Of a DNA stretch of 64,000 nucleotides, positions 8,499-19,451 are shown piece after piece. The stretch's first letter is position 1. The number at the start of each line of letters is the position of its first letter. Location of the stretch: positions 2,156,217-2,220,216 of the forward strand of contig OY756148.1 of NCBI GenBank assembly GCA_963576785.1, written 5' to 3'. A program made the position numbers and the translations under genes. This stretch comes from Chlorophyllum brunneum (Eukaryota; Basidiomycota; Agaricomycetes; Agaricales; Agaricaceae). The notes below the pieces were generated by a model that was given only the letters and a program-made list of their open reading frames with translations, made no database searches and had not been told where the DNA came from.

Positions 8499-10768
8499 CT
8501 AGCTGCGCTTCCATGAGTCAAATGGCTCTGCACGATATATCCTTGCTCCCTCTTCCAAGTCAGCGCTCCTGAACTCACGATAGCTCCCCTTGTCATGGTT
8601 TACCTCCCAAAGCCAGAATATTGCCTTTTCACCACACCCGACCACATACAGCCCCGATTCGACCATTTCCCCCGACTTTCCATCCAACAGCGACTTCAGC
8701 TCAGAGGAAAGACCAAGCTCAGGCGGGTATCGTTGTATGAGCCCTGCTTCTTCGTCGTTTTCAATGTCCTTCATGGAGTTTTGATTAGTGGGTAGGTCGA
8801 TACAGATTGAGGCAGCTCACCCTTTTCAAACCAAGGACATGGTTCGAAAATGTATCTGTGTCTAACTCACTCCCGCCATCGACATCAGACCGGAACAATT
8901 TGGTAGAGTTAATGTACTTGCACAGGCCATACTGACCATGGACTATATCCGCATATATTGGCAACCCCTGGAGTTTCGACGCCTGAATGTGTAGCTCCTT
9001 CCGGAAATCGCATGCGACCAATTTCTGCCGCAGTGACAATCCAACGCCAGGCAAACGAAGGAACGAGTCACAGATATAAATAGCACGATCATAGGCCACT
9101 ACCTTTATAACAGAGTTGACAATTTCATTCTCGGCTGGATATGAAAGCGAGGATGCAGAGTTGGGGACGTTGGGTGCTACAACTAATTCTGGACCGACCA
9201 ATGTCAGGTACAACTCAGCCGAATGGTAGATAGCTAACCTGAATTCTGAATGTGGAAGCTGTGCTGGAGGTCCACCCTTTGCTTCAACAACGTCTCGAAT
9301 AGAAGTTCCTTAGATGCAGATGTTGCAACACAAAAGTCACCTGAGCGGTCTGGGTCGCGGAGGAAATCCCTGAATGACTTGTGGTAGAAGTCGACCACCC
9401 CCCCCAGGAAATATACTTGGTGGTGTAATTCTCCGAAAATTCGGGCAGGCTCAGGCATCTCGTGGGTTGGGCGATCAAGTGGTCTGCGTTCTTCGTGAAA
9501 ACGAACAACAGCATTCAACTGAGCACAGATTCTGAGGAGCTCTGCTTTCGACAGCCCGAGGATATTGGCTATGTAGATTGGTCCGTATCCAGAACCATAG
9601 TGATACAAATACGCGAGGAAGAGCCAAATAGAGGGGAGCATGCGATTGGGGATCCGCCGCATGATCAGCAGGTAAAACGCATCCAACTCCGCGAAAGGCG
9701 AGGTGGGGGTCGAGCTGGAATGATCATTCTCAGCAACTTCTGAGATGGTTGCGAGCACTGTATTCAAGGGCTCGTCGAGGGAAAGCCAGTCTGGCTGAGC
9801 GATAAATCGGTAGATTGTTGCTGCGTAGATGAACAGGCCTTTCGAGGCCTTCACGATTGTCTTCATATCGCTGTCCGAAGGCCACGGAGATTCCGATGAG
9901 AGGTTGCGAAGCTGGAGGAGGTTATTGAAGCTGCTCCTGAGATAGAGTTCGATGTCGCTGTCAGCATCGTGCGAGACCGGAAGGATCGTCTTGTGGCATA
10001 AGTCAGCAACATCATGGCGAGCAAACGTGGCTTCGATGTGAGGTTCTGGGCGGCTGAAGAACGCCCAGCACAGAGGAGTAGTACCCTCCCGTGCTGACGC
10101 TGCAATGATTTTGATAATTTCACATTGTGCACCGATGCTCTCACACTCGTCCAGCCCGTCAATGATGATCAGTACCCTCTTCCCAATGCTCTTCCCCTGC
10201 CTTTCCAACTACAAATGGGTCGACGATCAGTCTCTGAAACTGCGATGCCATTGTCTTCTTGACAAGTGTCTTGTCACGACGGACGTTCCTCTCAACCACC
10301 TCCCCGTAATCGGGGAATCCCATGGATAGCTGGTATGCGATGGAAGGAAAGAATGTGTCGTGCTTGGTTCTTCCATTGATCGAAAAGAAGTACGCAGCGC
10401 CAAGAGCTCCCGATTTCCCAATCTGCTCTGCAGAGGTCTGAGCAACGGCAGACTTCCCGACCCCACCAGCCCCTTTCATCCACGATAGAGGCAAGGGCGA
10501 TTCATGGACCGCGGGGATGGCCCAATGAACGATATCCTCGATAAATTGTTCGCGAGTTCCAGGGAAACAAAAAGGGGCTTCAGTGCGGGCCCCAGAATCG
10601 TATGCAGCGTCCGGATTTGAAGCTCCAAGGAGGATGTCGATGCCTGGTATGGATCAGCTCGACGACCTAACAGCTTTGCACAGGCTCACCGCTTGGTCCA
10701 TTGGAAGAGTTGTCGGTGAATTGGCTATTATTGATAACAAAATTCTGAGCACCAGGGAATGTAGGCAT
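8499..10768 (-). CDS. NACHT-domain NTPase (fungal NLR/STAND-like), copy A, with one frameshift
   Basis: STAND-class signalling ATPase of the type expanded in Agaricomycetes, where they are linked to nonself recognition and cell-death control. Exons on the minus strand: 10768-10690, 10643-9239, 9188-8821, 8768-8499; introns of 46, 50 and 52 nt keep frame. The start MPTFPGAQNFVINNSQFTDN is typical of the family's short N-terminal leader. Walker A GAGGVGKS lies at about residue 84 and Walker B VLIIIDGLDE at about 184, followed by the arm region and FYHKSFRDFL (a conserved post-NACHT motif). No C-terminal WD40, ankyrin or TPR repeats are visible; the tail is a family-specific module of ~200 residues. 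Near 10212 the frame breaks: comparison with copy C (which reads VNPRVGLERQGK) shows a 2-base deletion here (VDPFV-LERQGK). With that repaired the protein would be about 707 aa. It may be a recent pseudogene or an assembly error. Confidence 0.7.
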
Positions 10769-10979
10769 GCGACTAAGCTGAGGTGGGGGACGGACGATAA
10801 GATTGAAGTGGTGTGGTTCAAAGAGCGTACTTGTGGGAGAAACCAGTGTCCCAGCATTCAGCGCTAATCATTTAATGATGCTCCAATTAAGACTCAAGTT
10901 TCGAGGTCATGGGCGATGTTGGGCCTGACGTTGTGAGTTGAGTTTTTGGATCAGCTGTCATTGATGATTCTTCTTTCTC

Positions 10980-12062
10980 TCCTCAAGCCAAATCATGGGG
11001 ATAATTTGTCCATTGAGTACAGCCTGGTCACTACAAATATATGCAACACCGTCTAGCCACGTCAAATCACACAGGTCAAGCAGCTCCGTGCAATAAACCA
11101 TAATACGACCAAGTAGAGCCCCAATCCCACCTCTGCCTATGCAACTGCGATTTGAACTCGGAGCTGAGTACCATGGTATTACATCTGGCTCAGCTTCGTT
11201 GGTGCTCTGTAAGGAGTTAAATGGTTACTTCGCTTCAAGACCAAAATGTCGAAGGAGCTTGCCTGTTTCAACGTAATGATTATTTTCGCCACGCTTTCCG
11301 CCGCAAACCGAGTTTGGTCTGGTAGAGTTGGCCGGGGGTCAAGCTCTGGATTGCTTGTGCTTGTGGCTTTCGGAATCGCAATGCTTGGATGTGCATCTCC
11401 TTCTGGAAATCACATACGATCAACTTCTGTCGGAACGCCAGCCCAACCTGGTCTGCGAGCTAATCACAACATTGGACCAGGTGTTTGATAACAGAGTTGA
11501 CAAGTTCAATGCCAGACGGGTATGGAAGTAAGGATCCAGATTCGGCTACATTGGGCGCTAGAACTAATTCTGGATGGACCCATATCAATGAGAAATGACT
11601 AGCCTGAACTCCGTGAACAGAAGCTCTGCTCAATATCCAGCCTTGGTTTCTAGAGGTCCTCGAATAGAAGCTCATAGGGCATAAACCTTCGTACGCAAAA
11701 ATAACCTGAGTCTCCAAGGAAAACCGCGAACGATTTATGGTAGAAATCGATACTCCCTCCCAGTTCACCCATCCGGGTACCGTAGTTCATTGATAATTTG
11801 AAGAGGGTCGAGCGTCTCATGAAATGGGCGGTTAATGTCCCAGGTCTAGAGGTTTGCGTTCTTCGTAAAACGAACAACAGAATTCAGCTGAGCGCAGAGT
11901 GTGTGAATCTCTACTTTCGACAATCTGAGGGGGTTGGCCATGAATACTACTCCAGCTCCACCCCCAAAAGAGTTGTCCGTAAGTGGTCCGTAAAGGTTGG
12001 CTACAAATCTTCGAGCACCTCGGAACATGGCGTGGAACAGTGGTGGGACAGTGTTGTGCTAG
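10980..12062 (-). pseudogene. NACHT-family gene, copy B (decayed)
   Basis: Tandem copy of the gene at 8499-10768, same strand. Recognisable pieces: FMANPLRLSKVEIHTLCAQL then NSVVRF (11985-11860; copy A has YIANILGLSKAELLRICAQL then NAVVRF), IDFYHKSFAVFL (~11750), ELVLAPNV (~11570) and a tail segment reading LDGVAYICSDQAVLNGQI (~11050-11000). The P-loop half is missing; the sequence ends near 12062 in a CAG-rich stretch. Many frame changes. Its tail is better kept than that of copy A beyond the stop, suggesting copy A's C-terminus was shortened. Confidence 0.7.
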
Positions 12063-12069
12063 CAGAATG

Positions 12070-12160
12070 TCACGGTTAACAGCAGCAGCAGCAGTTACTG
12101 CGACTGCTGGCAAGACAACCAAGTAGCTTTCCCACAGCTGCCGCCGCAGCGGGGCTGATG
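12070..12160. repeat. CAG/CTG- and GCC-rich short repeat
   Basis: Starts with five CAG-type triplets and continues as CTGCGACTGCTGG and CAGCTGCCGCCGCAGCGG. It abuts the truncated end of NACHT copy B, so it may mark the deletion breakpoint. Confidence 0.5.
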
Positions 12161-12864
12161 ATGATCGATGATGGCTTAGGACGAGCCGTGAGAATCGCGC
12201 ATGTCGCTACTTGCTCGTCTCTAGATCTGACATTCTGCAACACACTTCTTTCTGGATGGCGCATATATTAATAATAATAATATAAAACTGGTTTTTTGTT
12301 CCCCCCAGATATACAAATCTGTTATCTATCATCAAAGTTGTGCATCACAGTATCAATGATACGTCTCGCGTCACTTGGGATAGGGTGCCGTAAACTACCA
12401 TTTTATGATCCTGTCATATTATAAGCCCTGCTGTCTTCCCCTGTCACCACATCTACATCAATATGATGACATCTATTAAGTCCTATTTTTACTACTTCCG
12501 CTTGGTGACCTAGGCATCATGTTTTGATGCTTTGATAGAAGCAAAGAAAGAGGAAGAAAAAGAGAAAAACAAGCAGGACTTGGGGTGTTTTCCTATAGAG
12601 GAATCATTGCGATTTACTAATTCACGGGAATTAGTATGGTTATACAAGGATCCACCCGCCCATATGTCGTTGAATGCGGGTACTGTCAGAAATCATTTTT
12701 CTGATTGTAGGGTTTGGCCCGAATATATAAATACAGTGCAGCCTCACTACATGCATCAAAGCCCTAATGATAGACATAGCCAAGTTCCCGTCTGGTTAAC
12801 CTCGTGAGTCGGTGGACAACCATGCCGTGATGCAGTGATCGTCCCTGTCTAAGACATGGAGGGA
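12161..12864. other. AT-rich spacer, no gene recognised
   Basis: Includes an ATA-rich run (ATTAATAATAATAATAT, near 12266) and a purine-rich frame at 12532-12807 that has no recognisable motif. It separates NACHT copies B and C. Confidence 0.35.
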
Positions 12865-13950
12865 AAATGACCATTGAGCACATTCTAGTTGCTACGTATG
12901 GTATGCATCTAGCCACGACAAATCCCATAACTCAAACGGCTCTAGAATATAGTCTTGAAGCCACACCCAACCCCGTTTCCACCTCTTGGAAATCGGAGGA
13001 GAGGTCAAGCTGAGCTGAGCACCTTCAACTGAGTCTGGCCTCGTAAGGTTGGCCAGGGGCCAAGGCCGAAATTATTTGTGACTTTCAGAAGGCCTATATG
13101 TGCATCCCCTTCTGGAAATCGCATACGATCAACTTCTGTCGGAACGCAAGCACAAGCTGTTCTGAGAGCCAATTGCTACCAGAAACAACATAAGTATAGA
13201 CCAGGCGTTTAATAACAGTTGGCAAGTTTAGTTTCAGAGATATACGAAAGGGAGGATTACATTGGGCGCTATAGGTAGTTCTGGATGGGCCAATATCAGG
13301 TGCGGCTCAAGCAGCGGGAAAGAAGGTTAGACTGAGTTCCGTAAACAGAAGCTTTCCTTGTAATCTCCTGGTAATCGACCCTTAGCCTCACGAAGTTCTT
13401 GAATAGAAGCTGTTAGGGCGTAGACGTTCGCACGCCAAAAACATCTGAGCGATCTGAGTTTCCCAAGGCGATCTGCGAACGATTCTTCCCCTGCCTTTCC
13501 AACCCGACTCGTGGGTTGACGACGAAACCAAGCCGTCATTATCTTGTTGAGAAGTGCTTTATTGTGCAGGGATATCCTCGCCAACCGCGTCCTGATAATC
13601 TTAGAAGAATCCGACAGAGACCTAATATGCAGAAGAGACTGTGTTGTGATTTCTTCTTCCGTTGATGGAGAAGAGGTACGCAGCCCCAACGGTTTCCGCC
13701 TCCTTGATTTTCACTGCCCGGCCCCAACTGCCTGCTAGCTTTGCCCACGATCACCGTGTGTTCTGCTGAAAGAGATGTCTGTAAGTGGTCCATAAAGACC
13801 CTCGAGCACCTCGGAACATGGGCTGACAGGGCGACTGATGGCGGGATCAAAATAGTAGAATCAGAACTGCATGATGCGGGGCGTGCCGTTTTGATATCTT
13901 TCTGTTCGCCGCTCATTGGGAATTGTGATCTTTGATGCCAAAAGCTCATT
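12865..13950 (-). pseudogene. NACHT-family gene, copy C (internally deleted)
   Basis: Third tandem copy on the minus strand. The 5' part (13800-13500) matches the P-loop exon region of copy A (FSINGR-equivalent near 13660, KIMTAW near 13545, and the frame VNPRVGLERQGK at 13515-13480). It then jumps, within the GGGGAAGA run at about 13485, directly to the SFRDFL-equivalent and the DRSGDF-equivalent (13470-13440), so roughly 770 bp of NACHT core are gone. The tail (13330-12865) matches the tails of copies A and B, including the run CGATCAACTTCTGTCGGAAC shared with copy B. Clearly non-functional. Confidence 0.7.
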
Positions 13951-14315
13951 TAGAATAGCAAGGCTGAAAACCCACCTTGGGAGTCAAGCGCAGAGCTTGA
14001 AGCTGGATAAAGTCGTCTTGCGGGAAGGTAGATCCCAATCGGGATCTATCCATACTGTAATTGAAAATCAAGCTTCCTTCGGGTACATGGTCCTGTTCAA
14101 TTTTCAATTACACCCTGAATTCAGTTCTAAATGGAGAGCCGAATGAGTATTCTTAGATGCGAAAACCACCCCCAGTTTAAGTTACCATCTTCATGGTTTC
14201 TCATGCATTATTCTGTACGTTCGCACAACACAGCATTTCCCTCGTTGTTAAAAGTCGCTTTTTGATAATATTTGAGACCTCAACTTCTGGACGCCCCAAC
14301 AACTTCAAGCACACT
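13951..14315. other. OYE upstream region
   Basis: Non-coding spacer between NACHT copy C and the OYE start. It contains an imperfect inverted repeat: GAAAATCAAGC at ~14064 and TTCAATTTTCAATTACA at ~14096 flank a short segment. No clear TATA box; the start context CACTATGAG is ordinary. Confidence 0.3.
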
Positions 14316-15648
14316 ATGAGCACTCATACACCGTACCCCAGCCCTCGCCTCTTTCAACCTATTTTGGTTGGCAATATGTTCCTTGGGCATCGTGCAGTAG
14401 TTGCACCAGCCACCAGGAGTCGGGCCGATAAGCATCATATACCAACTCCGGTGATGAAGGAATATTACTCTCAACGTGGTTCGACACCTGGCACACTTAT
14501 CATTACTGAAGCTACAGCGATAGCCGAAAGGGCTGGTGGATTTGCAAATGTCCCTGGAATATACAGTGAAGATCAAGTTAAGGCTTGGAAAGACGTGAGT
14601 GCCGTTACCCAGATGATGCCGTGTCCAGCAGGCTGAGGATTTATTCTAGATTGTCAAAGGTGTACACGAGAAGGGCTCGTTGATCATCAGTCAGTTGTGG
14701 GCATGTGGCCGACAAGCTGTCGAGGCCGATCTCAAGGCAGATGATCCTTCCTTGTCCGTTGTTGGGCCATCTCCGATCAGAATCGACTACGAAGGAGCCA
14801 GTGTGCCACGCGAACTGACTATCCCGGAAATTGAAGAATATGTTCAACTTTGGGCTGATGCGGCACACAGAGCTATACATGAAGTGGGATTTGATGGCGT
14901 TGAAGTACATGGAGGAAATGGCTATCTTATAGATCAGTTCTTGCAAGATGTCAGTAACCAGCGTGAGGACGAGTATGGAGGGTCGGTGGAGGGTCGATCG
15001 AAGCTTGGGTTGGATGTTGTCAGAGCAGTCGTTAATAGGCTAGGGACGGCCACGAGGGTTGGTGTAAGGTTATCGCCTTGGAGTCCGTTTGGTGGTGAGT
15101 GGTTCATTCATGGAATTAAAGGAGCATATACTCAATCTGAGTTGTTGAACTGGCTTGGACAGGCATGGGCATGGATGACCCGGTGCCTCAGTACACTCAC
15201 TTCGTGTCCGTGTTGAAAAAAGAGTTCCCGGATCTGGCTTACATTCATGTTATTGAGCCGAGAGTCGCCGGTGACTCGGATTACAATGTACGAGCGAAGA
15301 AGCGTCACGCCGGGAATGATTTCTTGAGGGAAATTTGGGCGCCGAAAATTTATATCAGTGCGGGAGGGTATAATCGTGAAAACGCGATAGATCAGACAAA
15401 TAGCAAGGGGAACGAGCTAGTGGCGTTTGGTAGGGCTTTTATTGCCAACGTAAGTACCCCTGAACCCATTATCGTCCACTCCGTACTCATTGGCTTCATC
15501 TGATTGTTCTCAGCCTGATTTACCCATACGGTTGGAGCAAGATATACCCCTGACACTTGGCGATCGTAGTACATACTATTCAAACGGTGACACGAGTGGA
15601 AGAGGATATACGGATTACCCATTTGCCAACCGTAAAAAGTCTTCTTGA
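14316..15648 (+). CDS. Old Yellow Enzyme family NADH:flavin oxidoreductase
   Basis: FMN-dependent ene-reductase that reduces activated C=C bonds using NAD(P)H; cytosolic. Four exons, 14316-14594, 14650-15094, 15163-15449 and 15514-15648, join in frame to give 381 residues, the normal OYE length. Family marks: PILVGNMFLGHRAVVAPATR at the N-terminus of the barrel, TLIITEATAIAERAGG, SQLWACGRQA, then VHGGNGYLIDQFLQDVSNQR with the substrate-binding His180/Asn183 pair and the proton-donor Tyr185, and RLSPWSPF. The C-terminus ends PDLPIRLEQDIPL and DYPF, again typical. Four relics of a related gene lie at 0.6-4.5 kb, so this is the surviving member of a locally amplified family. Intactness is shown by all three splice junctions preserving phase. 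Confidence 0.92.
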
Positions 15649-16115
15649 AGAGCTCTTGTGTAAATTTATTCCCCAATTTCTCCGCCCTTTAATTTCATTT
15701 GGCGATAAAGAGGGAAAGGATTCTATGGTATATAATATTATCTTGTACGTGAACATAGAAGGCCCTTAAACCATGTCCACAAGGATTATTGGTATGAGTT
15801 CGCTCATTATGGTTGTGATAAGGTAGGCCGAGCAAAAGTTATGTCGCAGGTTTCAAGCTCGGTTCGATCGTCTCGGTCCAAGTTTTCATTAACTCTCCCA
15901 ATTCATCGAAGCTGGCCTTGTGCAGCTCAATCACGCCGACATTATGAAGGGCTTGAGTAACAGCTCCAGGTATCATTAATCAACAGATTAATGCAAACCC
16001 ACCGAACGATCAAGATACCGTGTGCGCGAGAAGACTACACTGCCAAGTGATCGGCGTCTGCGAGCGGCCCGAAAGCGGAAAGCATAACCGCTCCCCTTGG
16101 ATTAACACCACCACC
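15649..16115. other. Spacer with a short unassigned minus-strand coding fragment
   Basis: On the minus strand 15963-15839 reads AVTQALHNVGVIELHKAS then FDELGELMKTWTETIEPSLK before a stop, preceded by a possible splice acceptor. It looks like the last exon of a gene, but no upstream exons are visible toward 16115. I do not recognise it. Confidence 0.25.
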
Positions 16116-16690
16116 ATGGCCAACGAGGCTATGAAAACACAGCTACGGAAATTGGGCGTGGACGATGCAATCATCAAAGTCAGCGCCCATTTTCGTCTTC
16201 AGTACTCGCCAACGCTGATGGTTTTCCATCGTTCATAGGATATCATGAACTCAGTCAAGCCAGACCCAGTCACTGGCAGGATAGGGGTTGATGCACTTAT
16301 GAGGTATTCCGTTGGTCTCGATTTCAACAACCGTAGCTCGGTCATGGAATGCACTCTCTACATACTCTAGATACCTCATGGAGAGCAAGAATCCGCAGTT
16401 GACTAAGGTTCTTCAGAACGGAGCTAGGCTGGTCGAACAGCAACGTAAAGATTCACCGAGAGACTGGGAATCCGTTGATTTTACCGTGCTTCCGGTGCAA
16501 GACAACGTAACGTGGTGGCTACGATCGACGATGCTGGCAGATGGTGGCACCCCGAAGGCCCCTGCACGGTTTATGTTGGAGTGTATGACTTACGGGAATA
16601 AGATCGATGCACCACGTTTGGTGGACAAGTATAAGGTGGCTCCTACGTCGGAAGAGGTCTTGCAGTACGTCTGGGGTTTTCTTTGTTGGA
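16116..16690 (+). CDS. Unknown protein, possibly the N-terminal part of the TPR gene
   Basis: Exons 16116-16178, 16239-16303 and from 16371 join in frame: the protein starts MANEAMKTQLRKLGVDDAII and continues DIMNSVKPDPVTGRIGVDAL, RYLMESKNPQLTKVL and VDKYKVAPTSEEVLQ. I do not recognise this domain. The reading frame stays open from here through to the TPR exon and in the same phase, so one 422-aa protein (exons 16116-16178, 16239-16303, 16371-17222, 17288-17576) is possible. However, the stretch 16690-16930 looks non-coding in that frame, while other frames there (LYQVSNHAYR, RNAAEYIQLGDRI) are the ones conserved in a relic at 5270-5420. The 3' end of this gene is therefore uncertain. Confidence 0.5.
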
Positions 16691-16932
16691 AATTGTATTC
16701 TCATCTATTCTCACCCAGCTTCATACGAAGATGCATGGCCAAGCCTCTACCAGGTCTCGAACCATGCCTACCGAGCATCCTCATCATCCAACGCAATCTC
16801 AAACAGCATGCTCCCATCCTCAAAAGGTTCTTAGAAACGCTGCCGAGTACATTCAGCTGGGCGATCGAATCAGAAGCCGCATCCCAACTAACGTCTTCCA
16901 TTTCCATTTTCTCATACGATATACCGATTTCC

Positions 16933-17576
16933 ATGGCCCAGGAATCCAAGAAGAAAGGAAATCAACTGTTCAACCAGCACGATCGCCAGGGTGCAATTCA
17001 CGCTTACACAGATGCCATTGACCGACTGATGAACGCCCTTCGTTCTGACCCCAATCGAGAGAAGAACAAGGAGGCCGAGACTCTATTGGCTGTGTGTTCT
17101 GCGAATCGTGCCGCCTCATATCTATTAACTCGGGACAGTGCATCTCGGAATACGGACGACCTGCATGAGGCGTGGAAGGATGGTGAAGTTGCAATTCGTG
17201 CTAATCCGTCTTACGCTAAAGGGTGAGTCTTTCGCCTGGATGTATGCGGAATAATGATCACCGATCATCTCGCTATTGGTGATACAGGTATATACGTGTT
17301 TCCACCGCTCACCAGAGACTCGGGAATATCAAGAAAGCAAAGGAGGTGATTGTACGTGGACTCCGACGTGCAGACCTTCGGAATGAGGCGGGATTGGTGG
17401 ATCGACTGATACTACTTCAGACTGATGGGAAGGGTCTAGCAGGAAACGAAGAAGAGTTTTTGGCATGGAGAGAGCTTGTGTTGGTGGAGGACGAGGAGAG
17501 CGCAAAGATGATGGATTCAGTGGATGGGCTATGGAAGAAGCGGTTGGAAGACCACTTGGCTCGCTTACGGGCATAA
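16933..17576 (+). CDS. TPR-domain protein (co-chaperone-like)
   Basis: Predicted 192-aa tetratricopeptide protein, exons 16933-17222 and 17288-17576 (65-nt intron, frame kept). It opens MAQESKKKGNQLFNQHDRQG AIHAYTDAI-type TPR helix pair, then LLAVCSANRAASYLL, the EAWKDGEVAIRANPSYAKGY repeat and a final TAHQRLGNIKKAKEVI repeat; this arrangement is like the clamp TPRs of Hsp70/Hsp90 co-chaperones. The C-terminus is charged. The alternative is that it is the 3' part of a longer gene starting at 16116. Two relics (1245-1615; 5690-5160) preserve the same start region, one with the ATG changed to ATA and one with a frame break just after the ATG. Binding partners are inferred only from the fold. 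Confidence 0.7.
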
Positions 17577-19451
17577 GTTATGGTTGCGGAACCCCGTGCT
17601 GGAGTCTTGAATGCCGTAGTTTTTGATCAAGATCACCTTGAATCCTTTCAGTGATACGCAATGTACCATGTTGTATTATATATCAATCCCCAGCTTCCTT
17701 GACATGTTCCAGTCCATCAGGCCTCAGGCCTCAGGGTTGGTGACACATGGTCGTGATGTCTGCATTGACGTGGGGTGCTTGATTCACATGTACTTATACA
17801 ACCTCCATGTATTCGCACAGGACGGCTCCAGTATATCGCACCATATTTCCCCGAACACAAGAACCTGTTGTGGCCCTGGTGATTGACCAGATGTGGACCA
17901 CAGTCGGATATACTGACCACTTATCCATCGTGGAATTCAGGAGAACGAATAGACGAATGTTATCAAGGACGTTCAGCCGTGGGGATTGCACCAGGATTAA
18001 TTCATTTTTTACCCTGGTATTACATATCCCATGGTTCCCTACTGAATACCGCCTAACGAACATACACAATTCCTGTGAGAAAACCCAACTTGGCGTCGTT
18101 CAGTAAATGACTTGTCGAATGTCAAAACTTGCGATAGACGACCCTTTTCCCAGTCGCTTGCGATGTAATAAGATGTCCCAAGGACCGTGAAACCTCGCCA
18201 TGAGTCATATCCGTCTGATCTGTTTCGGAGACGAAATAATCCAACGAGTAATCTTGCAGGAGTAACCAACTAGTATACGTACAATGTACATGTGAACTAC
18301 GATGTCATCGTTCATCATCCCCCTCAAAAACCTCGGAGTTCATCGAATCGTCAATGAGACAGTGAGAACCTTATGACCCATCGCGTTGATGCGATTCCTC
18401 CACCAGGGTGTAGAGTACATCAAGCAGAAATATTTGGCCTTCGAACTTAGCTTTGACTGACTATCGAAGGTCTGAACACTTAAATGTCAAATTTGGGTGG
18501 CTGGCCATGCGTCCCGCGGGCCCACACCACCACATCCTTCAACATCACGAACAACAGACGTAGGCGTCGGATTCCAAATCTACCCGCACTTATTTCCACG
18601 GCGAGATTGGTCCGCGGTGGAGTATTTCCATCGCTTGTTCATACTCCCTTGCCAACTTCGGATCAACTTCTGATATACATTGTGTTGAGGCTCCGTAAAC
18701 CTACCCCAAGAAGTGTCAATCGCACGTTGTTCGCTCCCGTAGATTAGCCAAAACTTGAGAGGGTTCTTTCGCGTGCTGTGAGTGTCTCCCCCATGATGGA
18801 CGCCTGTTTCCCCGCTGATGCTTTGTAGGGAAGGACTGCATGAGTGTCATGTTATGGTAATTAAACCCCGCAGATAAAAATAGGCCGTTAGAGGCCTGTA
18901 CTCGAACTTAATTTCACCAGCGTAGACGGTGAAAGGTTGGTGAACTCTACCTTGGGTGGGTCGACAGGGGACACAAAGCAACTCACTTTGCTCGATCATT
19001 CTCATTATGCTCCGAAATACTTTGACCGAACCTAGATACCTAAGCATTTCCGAAAAGCCATAAATAAAGAAGTTTCGACTTTAGAGACACTACAATCGAG
19101 AGTCTCGTGGAAGCAATGGAATATTTTGGATGATGGGACGTGATTGGTTGGTATTCTTAGCTTTCCGATAATTTTGCGCCTATTGAGCCTGCTCTGGTGA
19201 GAATCGTCTTGAAAAGCAAAGAGGCGTCGGTTTCGAGAGGTTTCAGAGAGAATATAGGGACTTGACTTCAGGCACGTGTGCTTTTGCGGTACCGCCTCCA
19301 TGTTATTTCCCCAGTTGGAATTATTCCCAAACATCACGAGGTGGCTTTCGGATGGACGAATGGCTAAGATATTTTCGAAATTTCCGTGTACTTAAGGCAT
19401 GAAGGTGGATGGTAATCAGTGTTATCGTTCGCCCGACGACAGACTTCTAAA
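17577..19451. other. Long stretch without a recognised gene
   Basis: Several minus-strand frames (18269-18039, 18069-17794) and one plus-strand frame (18484-18747) exceed 70 codons, but none has a recognisable motif and they do not join into a clean exon chain. The minus strand at 18480-17800 has enough open frame and splice-like signals (GTACGTATACTAG near 18250) that a decayed gene is possible. The immediate upstream region of the AA9 gene (19380-19451) shows no clear TATA box. Confidence 0.3.

Noticed and set aside
12532..12807. 91-codon frame starting with a Lys/Glu run between NACHT copies B and C
   Set aside because: Charge run arises from an A/G-rich stretch; no homology or splice structure seen.
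14280..14946. Antisense frames over the OYE gene
   Set aside because: Shadow of a gene whose exons all join in frame with OYE motifs.
18484..18747. 87-codon frame MSNLGGWP...
   Set aside because: No motif, no neighbouring exons, composition like non-coding DNA.
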